Below, in pieces: positions 37,506 to 46,274 of a stretch of DNA of 49,389 nt. The stretch is from Actinomycetota bacterium. GTDB lineage: Bacteria > Actinomycetota > Actinomycetes > Streptosporangiales > Streptosporangiaceae. Position 1 is the first letter of the stretch. Each line of letters begins with the position of its first letter. The notes under the pieces are model-generated. The model ran no database searches. It was given only the letters and a program-made list of their open reading frames with translations, and had not been told where the DNA came from. The translations under genes were made by a program, and so were the position numbers. Location: contig PMSW01000101.1 of assembly GCA_003168215.1 (NCBI GenBank), positions 7,426-56,814 of the forward strand. The letters are read 5' to 3'.

Positions 37506-39113
37506 TCACACCCCGGTCGGCGCGCTGAAGTCGCCGAATATGTTGGCGAACACGCCACTGATCTCGCCGATCGTGGCACCGGCCTTGGCGGCGTCGACGA
37601 GCGTCTCCATGACGTTCTGATCCTGCCGGGCAGCGTCGGCGATGGCACCGAGCGCCTCGGCCGTCCGGGCCGAATCGCGGCTCGCGCGGTGCTTGCTGAG
37701 CCGGCTGACCTGAGCCTCGACGGCGTCAGGATCAAACTGGTGCACGGCAAGCTCCTGGTCGTTCTGGAACGTGTGCTTGTCGCTGTTCAGCCCGACCCGG
37801 ACTTCCCGGCCGTCGGCGACACGCTCCTCCCACAGCCGTGCCTCGCGGCTGATGGCGGCCTGCATGCGGCCATCGGTAATCCATTCGATTGCGCCGCCGG
37901 TGCTGGTGACCTCGTCCACGATGGCCTCGATCTGACCCAGCACTTCCGCCGTCAGAGCCTCGATGAAATAGGAGCCTGCCAGCGGATCCGCGGTGTAGCG
38001 CACTCCCGATTCAAAGGCGACGATCTGCTGCACGCGCAGAGCATTGAGGATCGCATCCTCGGTAGGAATCTCGTAGGCCTCGTCGTAGCACGGCACCTGC
38101 AGGGACTGAACACCGCCGAGCGCTGCGCCGAAGGCGTTGAGCGTCATCCGGGCGACGTTGTTGATGGGCTCGGCCGCGGTCATAGCATCGATGTCGCCGC
38201 CGCTGTGCACCCGGAACGTCATCGACCGCGGGTTAGTCGCCCCGAACCGATCACGGGCGATCTTGGCCCAGGCCGCGCGGCAGGCCCGGAACCTGGCGAC
38301 CGTTTCGAACACGTCCTTGTAGGAGGAGGTCAGGAACGACAGCTGCGGCGCGAAATCGTCGAAGGGGACGCCGCGGTCAAGTACGGCCTCGCAGTAGGCG
38401 ATGGCGTTCGCGAACATGAATCCGTCCGACATGACCGGGGTAGCGCCTGCCGACCGCATATGAGCTGCGGCGATGCTAATGGGATTCCATTTAGGTAGCT
38501 GCCGGACGCAGAACTCGATGAGGTCGGTGCAGAGCCGGACGCTGTGCGCGGGCGGATACATGTAGGCGCCACGGGCCACGAATTCCTTGAGCATATCGTT
38601 CTGGACGGTGCCGGATAGCTTCTCGCGCGGGGTCCCGCGCCGGTCAGCCATGGCGACGTAGAAGGCGAGAATGACCAGAGCAGTCGCGTTGATCGTGAAC
38701 GACGAGGAGATGCTCTCGATCGGGATGCCGTCGTACAGCGCCTCCATGTCTGCCAGGCAGTCGATCGCGACGCCGAGGCGGCCAACCTCGTACTTGGCCC
38801 GCGGGTCATCGGAGTCCAGGCCCATCTGCGTCGGCAGGTCGAGCGCGATGCTCAATCCCGACTGACCGTTGGCAACCAGGTACCGAAGGCGCTCGTTCGT
38901 CTCAGTCCCGCCGGCGAACCCCGCATACTGCCGGAAGGTCCAGGGCCGGGTGCGATACCCGTCGGCACGCAATCCCCTGGCATAGGGGAACTCACCCGGC
39001 GGTGGCAGGGGTGATGTCTCGCCCGGCGGATAGGACAACCGTACGGGTATGCCGCTCTCGGTGTGTGATACGCCAAACTCGGTGATGTCGTCGCGTGATG
39101 TCCAGGCGGGCAT
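37506..39113 (-). CDS. Acyl-CoA mutase large subunit (methylmalonyl-CoA mutase family)
   Basis: RPWTFRQYAGFAGGTETNERLRYLVANGQSGLSIALDLPTQMG; GTVQNDMLKEFVARGAYMYPP; no fused B12 domain. Confidence 0.93.
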   Translation of the reverse strand: MPAWTSRDDITEFGVSHTESGIPVRLSYPPGETSPLPPPGEFPYARGLRADGYRTRPWTFRQYAGFAGGTETNERLRYLVANGQSGLSIALDLPTQMGLDSDDPRAKYEVGRLGVAIDCLADMEALYDGIPIESISSSFTINATALVILAFYVAMADRRGTPREKLSGTVQNDMLKEFVARGAYMYPPAHSVRLCTDLIEFCVRQLPKWNPISIAAAHMRSAGATPVMSDGFMFANAIAYCEAVLDRGVPFDDFAPQLSFLTSSYKDVFETVARFRACRAAWAKIARDRFGATNPRSMTFRVHSGGDIDAMTAAEPINNVARMTLNAFGAALGGVQSLQVPCYDEAYEIPTEDAILNALRVQQIVAFESGVRYTADPLAGSYFIEALTAEVLGQIEAIVDEVTSTGGAIEWITDGRMQAAISREARLWEERVADGREVRVGLNSDKHTFQNDQELAVHQFDPDAVEAQVSRLSKHRASRDSARTAEALGAIADAARQDQNVMETLVDAAKAGATIGEISGVFANIFGDFSAPTGV

Positions 39114-39145
39114 GATCCTCCTCCTGGTCTGGCAGGGCCGGGGGT

Positions 39146-40222
39146 CTAGGCGAAGGCGGGGATGACTTCCTCGCCGAACAGGCGGATGGATTCCATCGTC
39201 AGCTCGTGCGGCATGTCGGCGTACTGCATGAAGCACAGCAGCCGGTCGACGCCAATATCCTGGTACCGCTTGCCCATCTGGATGCACCGAACCGGGTCCC
39301 CGACGACGATCATGTCGCGGCTATCGAGGTAGTCGTAGCTGAACTTGTCGTAGTCCACGCCTACGAACCTGGAGTAGTAGTCGTAGGAGCTGTCCTGCTT
39401 GAGGTCGGGGATCAGCGACGTGAGCAATTCGATCTGATCGTGCTGGTAGCGCATGACGCCTTTCTCGGCCCGTTCGCGGGCCAGCGCGTTGGTGGGGGCG
39501 CAATGGGTCATCGCGAAGACGGCCACCTGCTCATTGACGAACTTACCGATCGGCTCGGCGGTCTTGATCTGGTCCCGGTAACGGCTGATACGCTGCCCCA
39601 CCTCGTCGATGCTGAGCGCCAGAGTGAATGAAAGGAGCCCCATCCCGAGCCGCCCGGCCACGTCGTGCGAGTCCGGGCTCGTGCACGACATCCACAGCGG
39701 CGGATGCGGGTCCTGCAGTGGCTTTGGCACCATTGTCCGGGGCGGCTGGTCGAAGAAGGTCCCGTGATGTTCGACAACGGGCTCGGTCCACGCCTTCAGG
39801 ATCAGCCGCAGCGATTCTTCCCACATCGGCCGTGTCTGCGCCGGGTCGATCCCGAACCCGCCCAACTCAGCTTGGGTCGCAGACCGGCCGGTCCCGAACT
39901 CCAGCCGGCCTTGCGATAGCAGGTCCAGCGTGGCGGCCTGCTCCGCCGCCCGAATGGGGTGGTTGTACGGGTACGGCAGCAGCCGCACCCCATGACCGAC
40001 CCGGATCGTGGAGGTCTGCGCGGCGATCCACGACAGCAGAACCTCCGGCGCGGAAGCGTGGGAGAACCCTTCGAGGAAGTGATGCTCCACCGACCAGACC
40101 GACCGGAAGCCCACCTCCTCCGCCAGCTTCACCTGGTCAATCATCTGACGGAAATGCCGCGACTCTTCCGTCCGCGATATACCCATCGGCATCTGCCACT
40201 CGTACAGAAGACCAAACTCCAT
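39146..40222 (-). CDS. LLM class flavin-dependent oxidoreductase
   Basis: VGFRSVWSVEHHFLEGFSHASAPEVLLSWIAAQTSTIRVGHGVRLLPYPYNHPIRAAEQAATLDLLSQGRLEFGTGR. Confidence 0.92.
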   Translation of the reverse strand: MEFGLLYEWQMPMGISRTEESRHFRQMIDQVKLAEEVGFRSVWSVEHHFLEGFSHASAPEVLLSWIAAQTSTIRVGHGVRLLPYPYNHPIRAAEQAATLDLLSQGRLEFGTGRSATQAELGGFGIDPAQTRPMWEESLRLILKAWTEPVVEHHGTFFDQPPRTMVPKPLQDPHPPLWMSCTSPDSHDVAGRLGMGLLSFTLALSIDEVGQRISRYRDQIKTAEPIGKFVNEQVAVFAMTHCAPTNALARERAEKGVMRYQHDQIELLTSLIPDLKQDSSYDYYSRFVGVDYDKFSYDYLDSRDMIVVGDPVRCIQMGKRYQDIGVDRLLCFMQYADMPHELTMESIRLFGEEVIPAFA

Positions 40223-40268
40223 GTCATCTCCATTAGATCTATTAAGCGGCCATCGCAGCTCGCAGCGG

Positions 40269-41453
40269 CTACCGTCCAGTCCAGCTTGCCTGGCTACTAC
40301 CCCACCTGTCAACTCCGATGTTGACGGACGGGGGACTAGTAAATATGCCGGCGGCTGTCGCCATGCGCTCACGGTGTTGTCCGGGCGATCCGAACAGGAT
40401 CTGCGAGCTCTTCGCGCGCTTCAGATAGAGATGGGCAGGGTGCTCCCAGGTAAACCCGATGCCACCGTGGATCTGCAGGCACTCCGCCGCCGCATAGAAG
40501 TAGGCATCTGTGCAGTGCGCCTTGGCCAGAGAAGCGCATTCCGTGGCATCAGGAGAATCGCCGGCTACCGCCCACAGCGCATTCTCGGCGGCAGCGCGGG
40601 CCGCCTCGACGGCCAGCAATACGTCAGCGCATTTGTGCTTAATGGCCTGGAACGAGCCGATAGGCACGCCGAACTGTTCCCTGACCTTGGCATACTCGAC
40701 CCCGAGCTCCAGGCACCGCACCGCGCCGCCTACCGATTCGGCTGCCATCATCGCTGCGGCTAGGTCGGTAAATCCTCCGACCTGCTGGGAGAGGTCATCG
40801 GGCGTGCCGATAATCCTGGCTTCGGTTTCGGCGAAGACCAGCGTCGCCAGCCGCCGGGTCGGATCAAGCCCGGACAGCACCGTTACTTCGACTTGATCGA
40901 GGCCGATGATCGCGAACAGGGCAGGCCCGCGGTCGGTGCGGGCGACTACCAGTACTAGCTCGGCCTGTGAGCCATTGAGGACCTGCTCCGCAACGCCCGT
41001 CAGGCGCCACGATCCGCCCGTTCGCCCGGCTGTGATCGACGGCGCGGCGCCGATCACGTGAGGGACCGCGATGGTTGCCCGAACCTGGCCGTTCGCAATG
41101 GCTGGGAGCAGGTCCCGGTGCGCGTCGCCATCTGGCAGACGCAGCAGGCACGCGGCCGCAAGTACTGTCGGGAGCAGCGGCGCACACAGCAGGCTGCGGC
41201 CGCTCTCCTGCAGTACGAGCCCGATTTCGACGAGAGAGTAGCCGCTTCCGCCGTACGCCTCGGGTATCGCCAGGCCCTGGATGCCGATCTGCTCGGCCAT
41301 CGCCGCCCAGACCGCTCGGTCGTACCCGACCATGTCCACGGCGAGCCGCCGGACCTCGATCTCGGGCGACCGGGCGGTGAAGAACGACCTCGCGACCCGG
41401 CCGAGCTCGACCTGCTCGTCAGATAGCGCCGGCAGCATTTGCCCGCCTTTCAT
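40269..41453 (-). CDS. Acyl-CoA dehydrogenase family protein
   Basis: GLAIPEAYGGSGYSLVEIGLVLQESGRSLL; GVEYAKVREQFGVPIGSFQAIKHKCAD; QIHGGIGFTWEHPAHLYLKRAK. Confidence 0.93.
   Translation of the reverse strand: MKGGQMLPALSDEQVELGRVARSFFTARSPEIEVRRLAVDMVGYDRAVWAAMAEQIGIQGLAIPEAYGGSGYSLVEIGLVLQESGRSLLCAPLLPTVLAAACLLRLPDGDAHRDLLPAIANGQVRATIAVPHVIGAAPSITAGRTGGSWRLTGVAEQVLNGSQAELVLVVARTDRGPALFAIIGLDQVEVTVLSGLDPTRRLATLVFAETEARIIGTPDDLSQQVGGFTDLAAAMMAAESVGGAVRCLELGVEYAKVREQFGVPIGSFQAIKHKCADVLLAVEAARAAAENALWAVAGDSPDATECASLAKAHCTDAYFYAAAECLQIHGGIGFTWEHPAHLYLKRAKSSQILFGSPGQHRERMATAAGIFTSPPSVNIGVDRWGSSQASWTGR
40308..40325. promoter_or_regulatory. Operator-like palindrome, site D
   Basis: GTCAAC-TCCGAT-GTTGAC, 86 bp upstream of the LLM start at 40222. 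Confidence 0.8.
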
Positions 41454-41476
41454 CGATGCGCACGGCAGGCCACTGG

Positions 41477-42628
41477 TCACAGCCCGGCCCGGCGGAGCTG
41501 GGTCTCGACCCGCTGTGCTGCCTCATAGAGGTGCTTGACTGCGGCGATGACGCTCTCGTCCGACAGCCGCGTGCCGAGCAGGCTGAGGGTCATGACCGCC
41601 TCGCCGGCCCGGCCAAAGACCGGAACGTTGATCGTGCCGACCGGCTGGCTGACCGGGTCGGCCATCGCGGGCGACTCAAAGTCAGCCGGAAGATCTGCGA
41701 TCGAGTGGACCATGTCGGCCCTGGTCCGGTCGGCCGGGCCGTGCTGCGCGCCCGCGGATGCCATAAGTTCTTCCATCTGCGTGTGCCAGCCGTGGCCAAG
41801 GTCGACGCTGTAGCCGCGGGACTTGACGGTCACGAGCGTGGCAGCGAGCTGCGCCCGGTACTCAGCGCTGCGATTACCCGACCTGGCGAGCCACCTGTCC
41901 TGCCCGGGTCCGGGCTGATAGGCAGCAAAGATCGTGCCGAGCGGTGGCATGAACGGGATCCGACCGCCGACCCGGGTGACGAGCTTCCGTGACCTGATGA
42001 CGCCAGCGGCAGCGATCAGAACGAGATCCTCGTCAACCGGCGCGGTGGCGAAGCACTCGGTGCTCAGGCGCTGGGCGAGGTCCTCCATGTGCCCGCGGGC
42101 AAGGTCCGCCATCCGCATCGGCTGGATCAGGTCGTTGTCCCACGCTGACAGCGACAGCGGGGTGAATCGCCCGTAGCCGCTGCGAAAGAACAGCAGAGGC
42201 AGCGCGCTGTCGATTACCTCCATGTCGCGGACCCGGCCGATCACGATGTAGTGGTCGCCGGCCTCGTGAACCGTCTCGATGTCGCAGTCGATCCACCCGA
42301 CAACGCCGTCGATGACGGGCGATCCTGAGCCAGACGGGCGCCAGCCAAGGTCAGCGAACTTGTCGCCGCCGCCGGTCGCCATCGTCCGGCAGACCGTCTC
42401 CTGCTCTGACCCGAGAATGTTGACGCAGAATGACCCGGAATCCCGCACCTGCGGCCAGGTTGTCGAGGCTTTGTCTGGCAGGAATGCCACTAGCGGAGGA
42501 GTGAGCGAGACAGAGGTGAATGAGCCGACTGCCATCCCGACCGGCGCTCCGGATCCATTGACGCTGGTAATCGCAACCACGCCAGTCGGGAAATTACCCA
42601 GGACGCGGCGGAAGTACTGGCTGTCCAT
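41477..42628 (-). CDS. Flavin reductase domain fused to an IclR effector-binding-like domain
   Basis: N-term FRRVLGNFPTGVVAITSVNGSGAPVGMAVGSFTSVSLTPPLVAFLPDKASTTW; C-term DLVLIAAAGV...RVGGRIPFMPPLGTIFAAYQP. Confidence 0.82.
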   Translation of the reverse strand: MDSQYFRRVLGNFPTGVVAITSVNGSGAPVGMAVGSFTSVSLTPPLVAFLPDKASTTWPQVRDSGSFCVNILGSEQETVCRTMATGGGDKFADLGWRPSGSGSPVIDGVVGWIDCDIETVHEAGDHYIVIGRVRDMEVIDSALPLLFFRSGYGRFTPLSLSAWDNDLIQPMRMADLARGHMEDLAQRLSTECFATAPVDEDLVLIAAAGVIRSRKLVTRVGGRIPFMPPLGTIFAAYQPGPGQDRWLARSGNRSAEYRAQLAATLVTVKSRGYSVDLGHGWHTQMEELMASAGAQHGPADRTRADMVHSIADLPADFESPAMADPVSQPVGTINVPVFGRAGEAVMTLSLLGTRLSDESVIAAVKHLYEAAQRVETQLRRAGL

Positions 42629-42727
42629 TCTCCACCTCCTCCAGGTTTCGCAGGCTAAGAGCCGGTGGCCTTAGGCCGAGATGTCGCAGGTCCAAGAAAG
42701 CAAGTTTCGCAGTCGATCATGGATTCT

Positions 42728-42745
42728 GTCAATTCTAGCGTTGAT
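42728..42745. promoter_or_regulatory. Operator-like palindrome, site E (one core mismatch)
   Basis: GTCAAT-TCTAGC-GTTGAT upstream of the flavin reductase gene. Confidence 0.65.
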
Positions 42746-42791
42746 GCCACTTTCGTGATTGTCCATTACCGCAGTTCCGCTTGTCACCAGA

Positions 42792-43574
42792 TCAAGGCCG
42801 CCCGGACCGCCGTGCCCCCTGGGCCGCGACGTAACCACCATCGACTACTAGCGATGCGCCGATGATATAACTAGCGCTGGGGCTCAGCAGGAACGCAATT
42901 ACCTCGGCGATCTCCGCCGCGATTCCGAGCCGCCCGAGCGGAATACGCCGCGAGGCTTTTTCAGTCCAGCTGAAGACTTTGCTTCGCTCCCCGAGCGGCG
43001 TATCCACGATCCCCGGCGACAGGCAGTTAACCCGAACAGCGGGAGCCCATGTCACAGCCATCTTCCTGGTCTGATCGATCAGCGCCCGTTTGCTGTAAGT
43101 GTAGGCACGAGGACCATCAGTGACGATCTGGGTGATCCGGGATAGGAAATCGGCTGCCAGCGGATCGACCAGATTGCTATCCATCGAGTCATCGGCCATT
43201 TCGCCGGTGATCGATGCCACGTTCACTATGGCGGCATCCGGCGCAAGTGTCGCTCTGACCGCGTCAAGGATCAGGAGCGGAGCTAGCAGGTTGATCCGGA
43301 AGATCAATTCCGGCGAGATGGCGTCCGGACCGACGCCGGCGACATTAGCGACCCCGTCGACGGCCAGGCCGCGGAGGTTAGCCTGGATGGCCATGGCATC
43401 GGCCAGGTCGATGCTGATCGTCTCCGCGCAGTTCCCGGCATCGATCATCCGGGTAAGGCCGGGCTGGTCCCGGTCAACGCCGATTACCTGGGCCCCGCGG
43501 TCGGTCAGCAGTCGGCACGTTGCGGCCCCGATGCCGGACGCAGCACCGGTGACGAGGTAGGTTTTTGCGGTCAT
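42792..43574 (-). CDS. SDR family oxidoreductase (3-alpha-HSD/coniferyl-alcohol dehydrogenase-like)
   Basis: YLVTGAASGIGAATCRLLTDRGAQVIGVD; ANVAGVG; YTYSKRAL. Confidence 0.88.
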   Translation of the reverse strand: MTAKTYLVTGAASGIGAATCRLLTDRGAQVIGVDRDQPGLTRMIDAGNCAETISIDLADAMAIQANLRGLAVDGVANVAGVGPDAISPELIFRINLLAPLLILDAVRATLAPDAAIVNVASITGEMADDSMDSNLVDPLAADFLSRITQIVTDGPRAYTYSKRALIDQTRKMAVTWAPAVRVNCLSPGIVDTPLGERSKVFSWTEKASRRIPLGRLGIAAEIAEVIAFLLSPSASYIIGASLVVDGGYVAAQGARRSGRP

Positions 43575-43600
43575 CTCTCGTTACCGAGGCAGTCGTACAT

Positions 43601-45181
43601 CTAGGCCTGCGGCATGCGCACGACGTCATCGGTCACCGGCAACGCCCGGAGTTCCTTGAGATCGACTTTCCCGGTGGGCGTCATCGGCAGTGCGTCTACA
43701 AAGTCCACGATGCGAGGCTTGCGGTAGGAACCGAGTTCCGACTCCACCGCTGAGATCACTGCGTCTCTCTTGATGCTCGCGCCAGGGCTGCACACGACGA
43801 TCGCGCGCACTATTTCTCCCCACTCCGGATCCGGCGCTCCGACGACTGCGGCCTCGGCCACTCCTGGCATGTTGGCGAGCAGCTTCTCGATCTCGGCTGG
43901 GAAGATGTTCTCGCCGCCGGAGATGATCATGTTCTTGAGCCGGTCGACAATGTAGACGTTGCCCTCCGCATCCCAGGTAGCGCCATCGCCACTGTGCACC
44001 CACCCATCGCGCACGAGGTCGGAGGTCTCCTGCTCCTTATGCCAGTAGCCCAGCATGGTGTTGGGCCCGTAATGGCAGAGTTCGCCGATGGTGCGGCCAT
44101 CCTGAGGTACTGGCCGCCCGCGCTCGTCCCGGACGATGATCGTGCTCAGCACGGCCGCCCGGCCGCACGAGCCGAGCAATTCCACGTGCTCGTTCCTGAT
44201 AGCGCGGTTGTGGGCCGCGGGCCCGAGCACGGTGCCGGTGCCGAACTCGGACATGCCCCAGATCTGCATGAGATCGGTTTTCAGGAGCTCGGCCGCGTTC
44301 CGGATGACCGTCTCCCCCATCGGCGCGCCGCCATATCCGGCCAGCCGAACCGACGGCGTCCGCAGGCCACTCGACATCAGCGAGGCCACCAGCCGCGGCA
44401 GCATTGTCGCGATGCAGAAAAAGCCGGTGACGTTCTCCTGGCGGATCACGTCGACAGTCACGTCCGCATCGAAATTGGTGATCACGACCGGTCGGCCCAT
44501 GCCCAGGTGCGCGATCGGCATGTACCCGGTCACGTGGAAGAACTGCCCGAGCATCATAAAAACGTCATTCTCGTCAATGCGCTGAGCGGCCATATAATTG
44601 ATCATCGTGGCGCCGTAGCTGAACTGACTGTGCACCGCGCACTTAGGGATGCCGGTCGTCCCGCCCGTCGAGACGGCCAGGTAGGGGTCGTAGAGCAGCG
44701 AGCTAGGCGGCGGCAACGGCGCGAAGGCACCGCGCGTCGCGGCCATGCGGCGCAGCAGGTCTTCGAACTCCGAGTCCGCGCCCGGCTTCCACTCGATCCA
44801 GATCGCCTGCTCGACTGCGGACCGGAGCGCACCTGCCTCGGCGGCGAACTCGGCGTCGTAAAAGACCACCGACGGGTCTGCGTCCTGGAGGGCCAGCGAG
44901 TTCTGGGAGGTCGACTGCCGCCAGTTCATCGGGAAGAGCAGCGTCCCGGTCAGCGCGCAGGCGAGATAAAGCTCCATGCACTCTAGCGAATTCTTGGTAA
45001 AGGCCGCGATCCGGGCGCCGTGGCCGGCCCCGAGGTGGTCTTGCAGCAAGTGCGCGAGCAGCTCGACCCGCTCGGAGAGCTCGCCGAATGTCCGCCGGAT
45101 GCCCAGGTGAGGTTCGATAAGCGCGGGTGCGCCGGGATCGCGGATCGCAGTTTTGATGGCTAGCTCGCCGAGATTCATCAT
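43601..45181 (-). CDS. AMP-dependent acyl-CoA synthetase/ligase
   Basis: STGGTTGIPKC; WGMSEFGTG; DGWVHSGDGATWDAEGNVYIVDRLKNMIISGGENIFPAEIE; PMTPTGKVDLKEL. Confidence 0.94.
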   Translation of the reverse strand: MMNLGELAIKTAIRDPGAPALIEPHLGIRRTFGELSERVELLAHLLQDHLGAGHGARIAAFTKNSLECMELYLACALTGTLLFPMNWRQSTSQNSLALQDADPSVVFYDAEFAAEAGALRSAVEQAIWIEWKPGADSEFEDLLRRMAATRGAFAPLPPPSSLLYDPYLAVSTGGTTGIPKCAVHSQFSYGATMINYMAAQRIDENDVFMMLGQFFHVTGYMPIAHLGMGRPVVITNFDADVTVDVIRQENVTGFFCIATMLPRLVASLMSSGLRTPSVRLAGYGGAPMGETVIRNAAELLKTDLMQIWGMSEFGTGTVLGPAAHNRAIRNEHVELLGSCGRAAVLSTIIVRDERGRPVPQDGRTIGELCHYGPNTMLGYWHKEQETSDLVRDGWVHSGDGATWDAEGNVYIVDRLKNMIISGGENIFPAEIEKLLANMPGVAEAAVVGAPDPEWGEIVRAIVVCSPGASIKRDAVISAVESELGSYRKPRIVDFVDALPMTPTGKVDLKELRALPVTDDVVRMPQA

Positions 45182-45352
45182 CGTCGCGCGAGTCCTCCCG
45201 TCAAGAAGGCTTCTCTGGCCGATCCGGCGTCCGCCATCTCGCCCAGATTGATCGAGCGATGGGCCCGGCGGGCAGCTATGCCCGATACGGTCCACGATCA
45301 GCGATTCCTGGTTGTTCAGCGCAACTCATGCTGGCACACTGCGCCGAAGCTC

Positions 45353-45370
45353 GTCAACCCTCACGTTGAT
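45353..45370. promoter_or_regulatory. Operator-like palindrome, site F
   Basis: GTCAAC-CCTCAC-GTTGAT between divergent acyl-CoA ligase and TetR genes. Confidence 0.8.
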
Positions 45371-45562
45371 CGACCTTCGTTGCGGCGCTTTGACACGCAG
45401 CGCCTGGCCCGGCCGTGAGCGCCGCGGCCCGGTCACGAACGGGCGGCCCGGTCGTGCCGAGCTGGCAGCGCCTTAAGCCCTACGCTCGGCGGCCAGATTC
45501 GTCAATTGGGCTGCTGTATCATCGGGGGCGACGACGACCGGACGAACCTCAGAAAGTGCCAC

Positions 45563-46216
45563 ATGGCTAACGGAAGTAACATGGCCCAGCGCCGCACGGC
45601 CGCTCGCAAGGAAGGCAGTCCGGCGTACCTGGAAAAGCTTTCTCAGGTCGTGGCGGCCGCGGCCGTCGTGTTCAAGGAGAAAGGCTACGAGACGGCGACG
45701 CTCAACGACGTCGCCGAGATGATCGGAACTGATCGCGCGTCCTTGTACTACTACGTTGGCAGCAAAGAAGAACTGCTACGGGACGCCGTCCGGGACATCG
45801 CTACCGTCAATACAGAGGCGGCAAGGCAGATCATGATGACGGAAGTCCCTCCGCGTGAGAAGATTAATCAGTTTATCACGAAGATTCTGCTTTCCTATGA
45901 TGCTAACTATCCTCAGGTATTCGTGTTCCTCGAGCAAGATCTTGGCAAGCTGACGCTGGAGGACAACGCGTGGGCGCGGTCGATGATCCTGCAGGTCAGA
46001 AAGATCGAGGGCATCATCATGGAAATGCTTCAGGAGGGCGTTGCAGACGGTAGCTTCCGGGCGGACCTCAATGTGGAGTACGTCGCCAAGGCGTTGTGGG
46101 GGATGCTCAACTGGACGCACCGCTGGTATAAGCCGACACCGGCCGACCAGGCCCGGGAGATCGCGGACACTTTCTCCGGCCTGTTCCTGGACGGGCTCGC
46201 GACGTCGCTGCCCTGA
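45563..46216 (+). CDS. TetR family transcriptional regulator
   Basis: AAAVVFKEKGYETATLNDVAEMIGTDRASLYYYVGSKEELLRDAV HTH. Confidence 0.94.
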   Translation: MANGSNMAQRRTAARKEGSPAYLEKLSQVVAAAAVVFKEKGYETATLNDVAEMIGTDRASLYYYVGSKEELLRDAVRDIATVNTEAARQIMMTEVPPREKINQFITKILLSYDANYPQVFVFLEQDLGKLTLEDNAWARSMILQVRKIEGIIMEMLQEGVADGSFRADLNVEYVAKALWGMLNWTHRWYKPTPADQAREIADTFSGLFLDGLATSLP

Positions 46217-46274
46217 TGATACGGCCTTCGGCGGACCGCCTGCCCGTCGCTTGACAGTTACAGCCGTGGGATGT

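Noticed and set aside
37506-39113. Naming the mutase as methylmalonyl-CoA mutase (mutA/mutB)
   Set aside because: Split architecture and the changed AAAH segment make the substrate uncertain; only a family-level call is supported.
45501-45518. Eighth operator copy near the tetR start (GTCAAT-TGGGCT-GCTGTA)
   Set aside because: The second half-site matches too poorly; kept only as a possible weak site.
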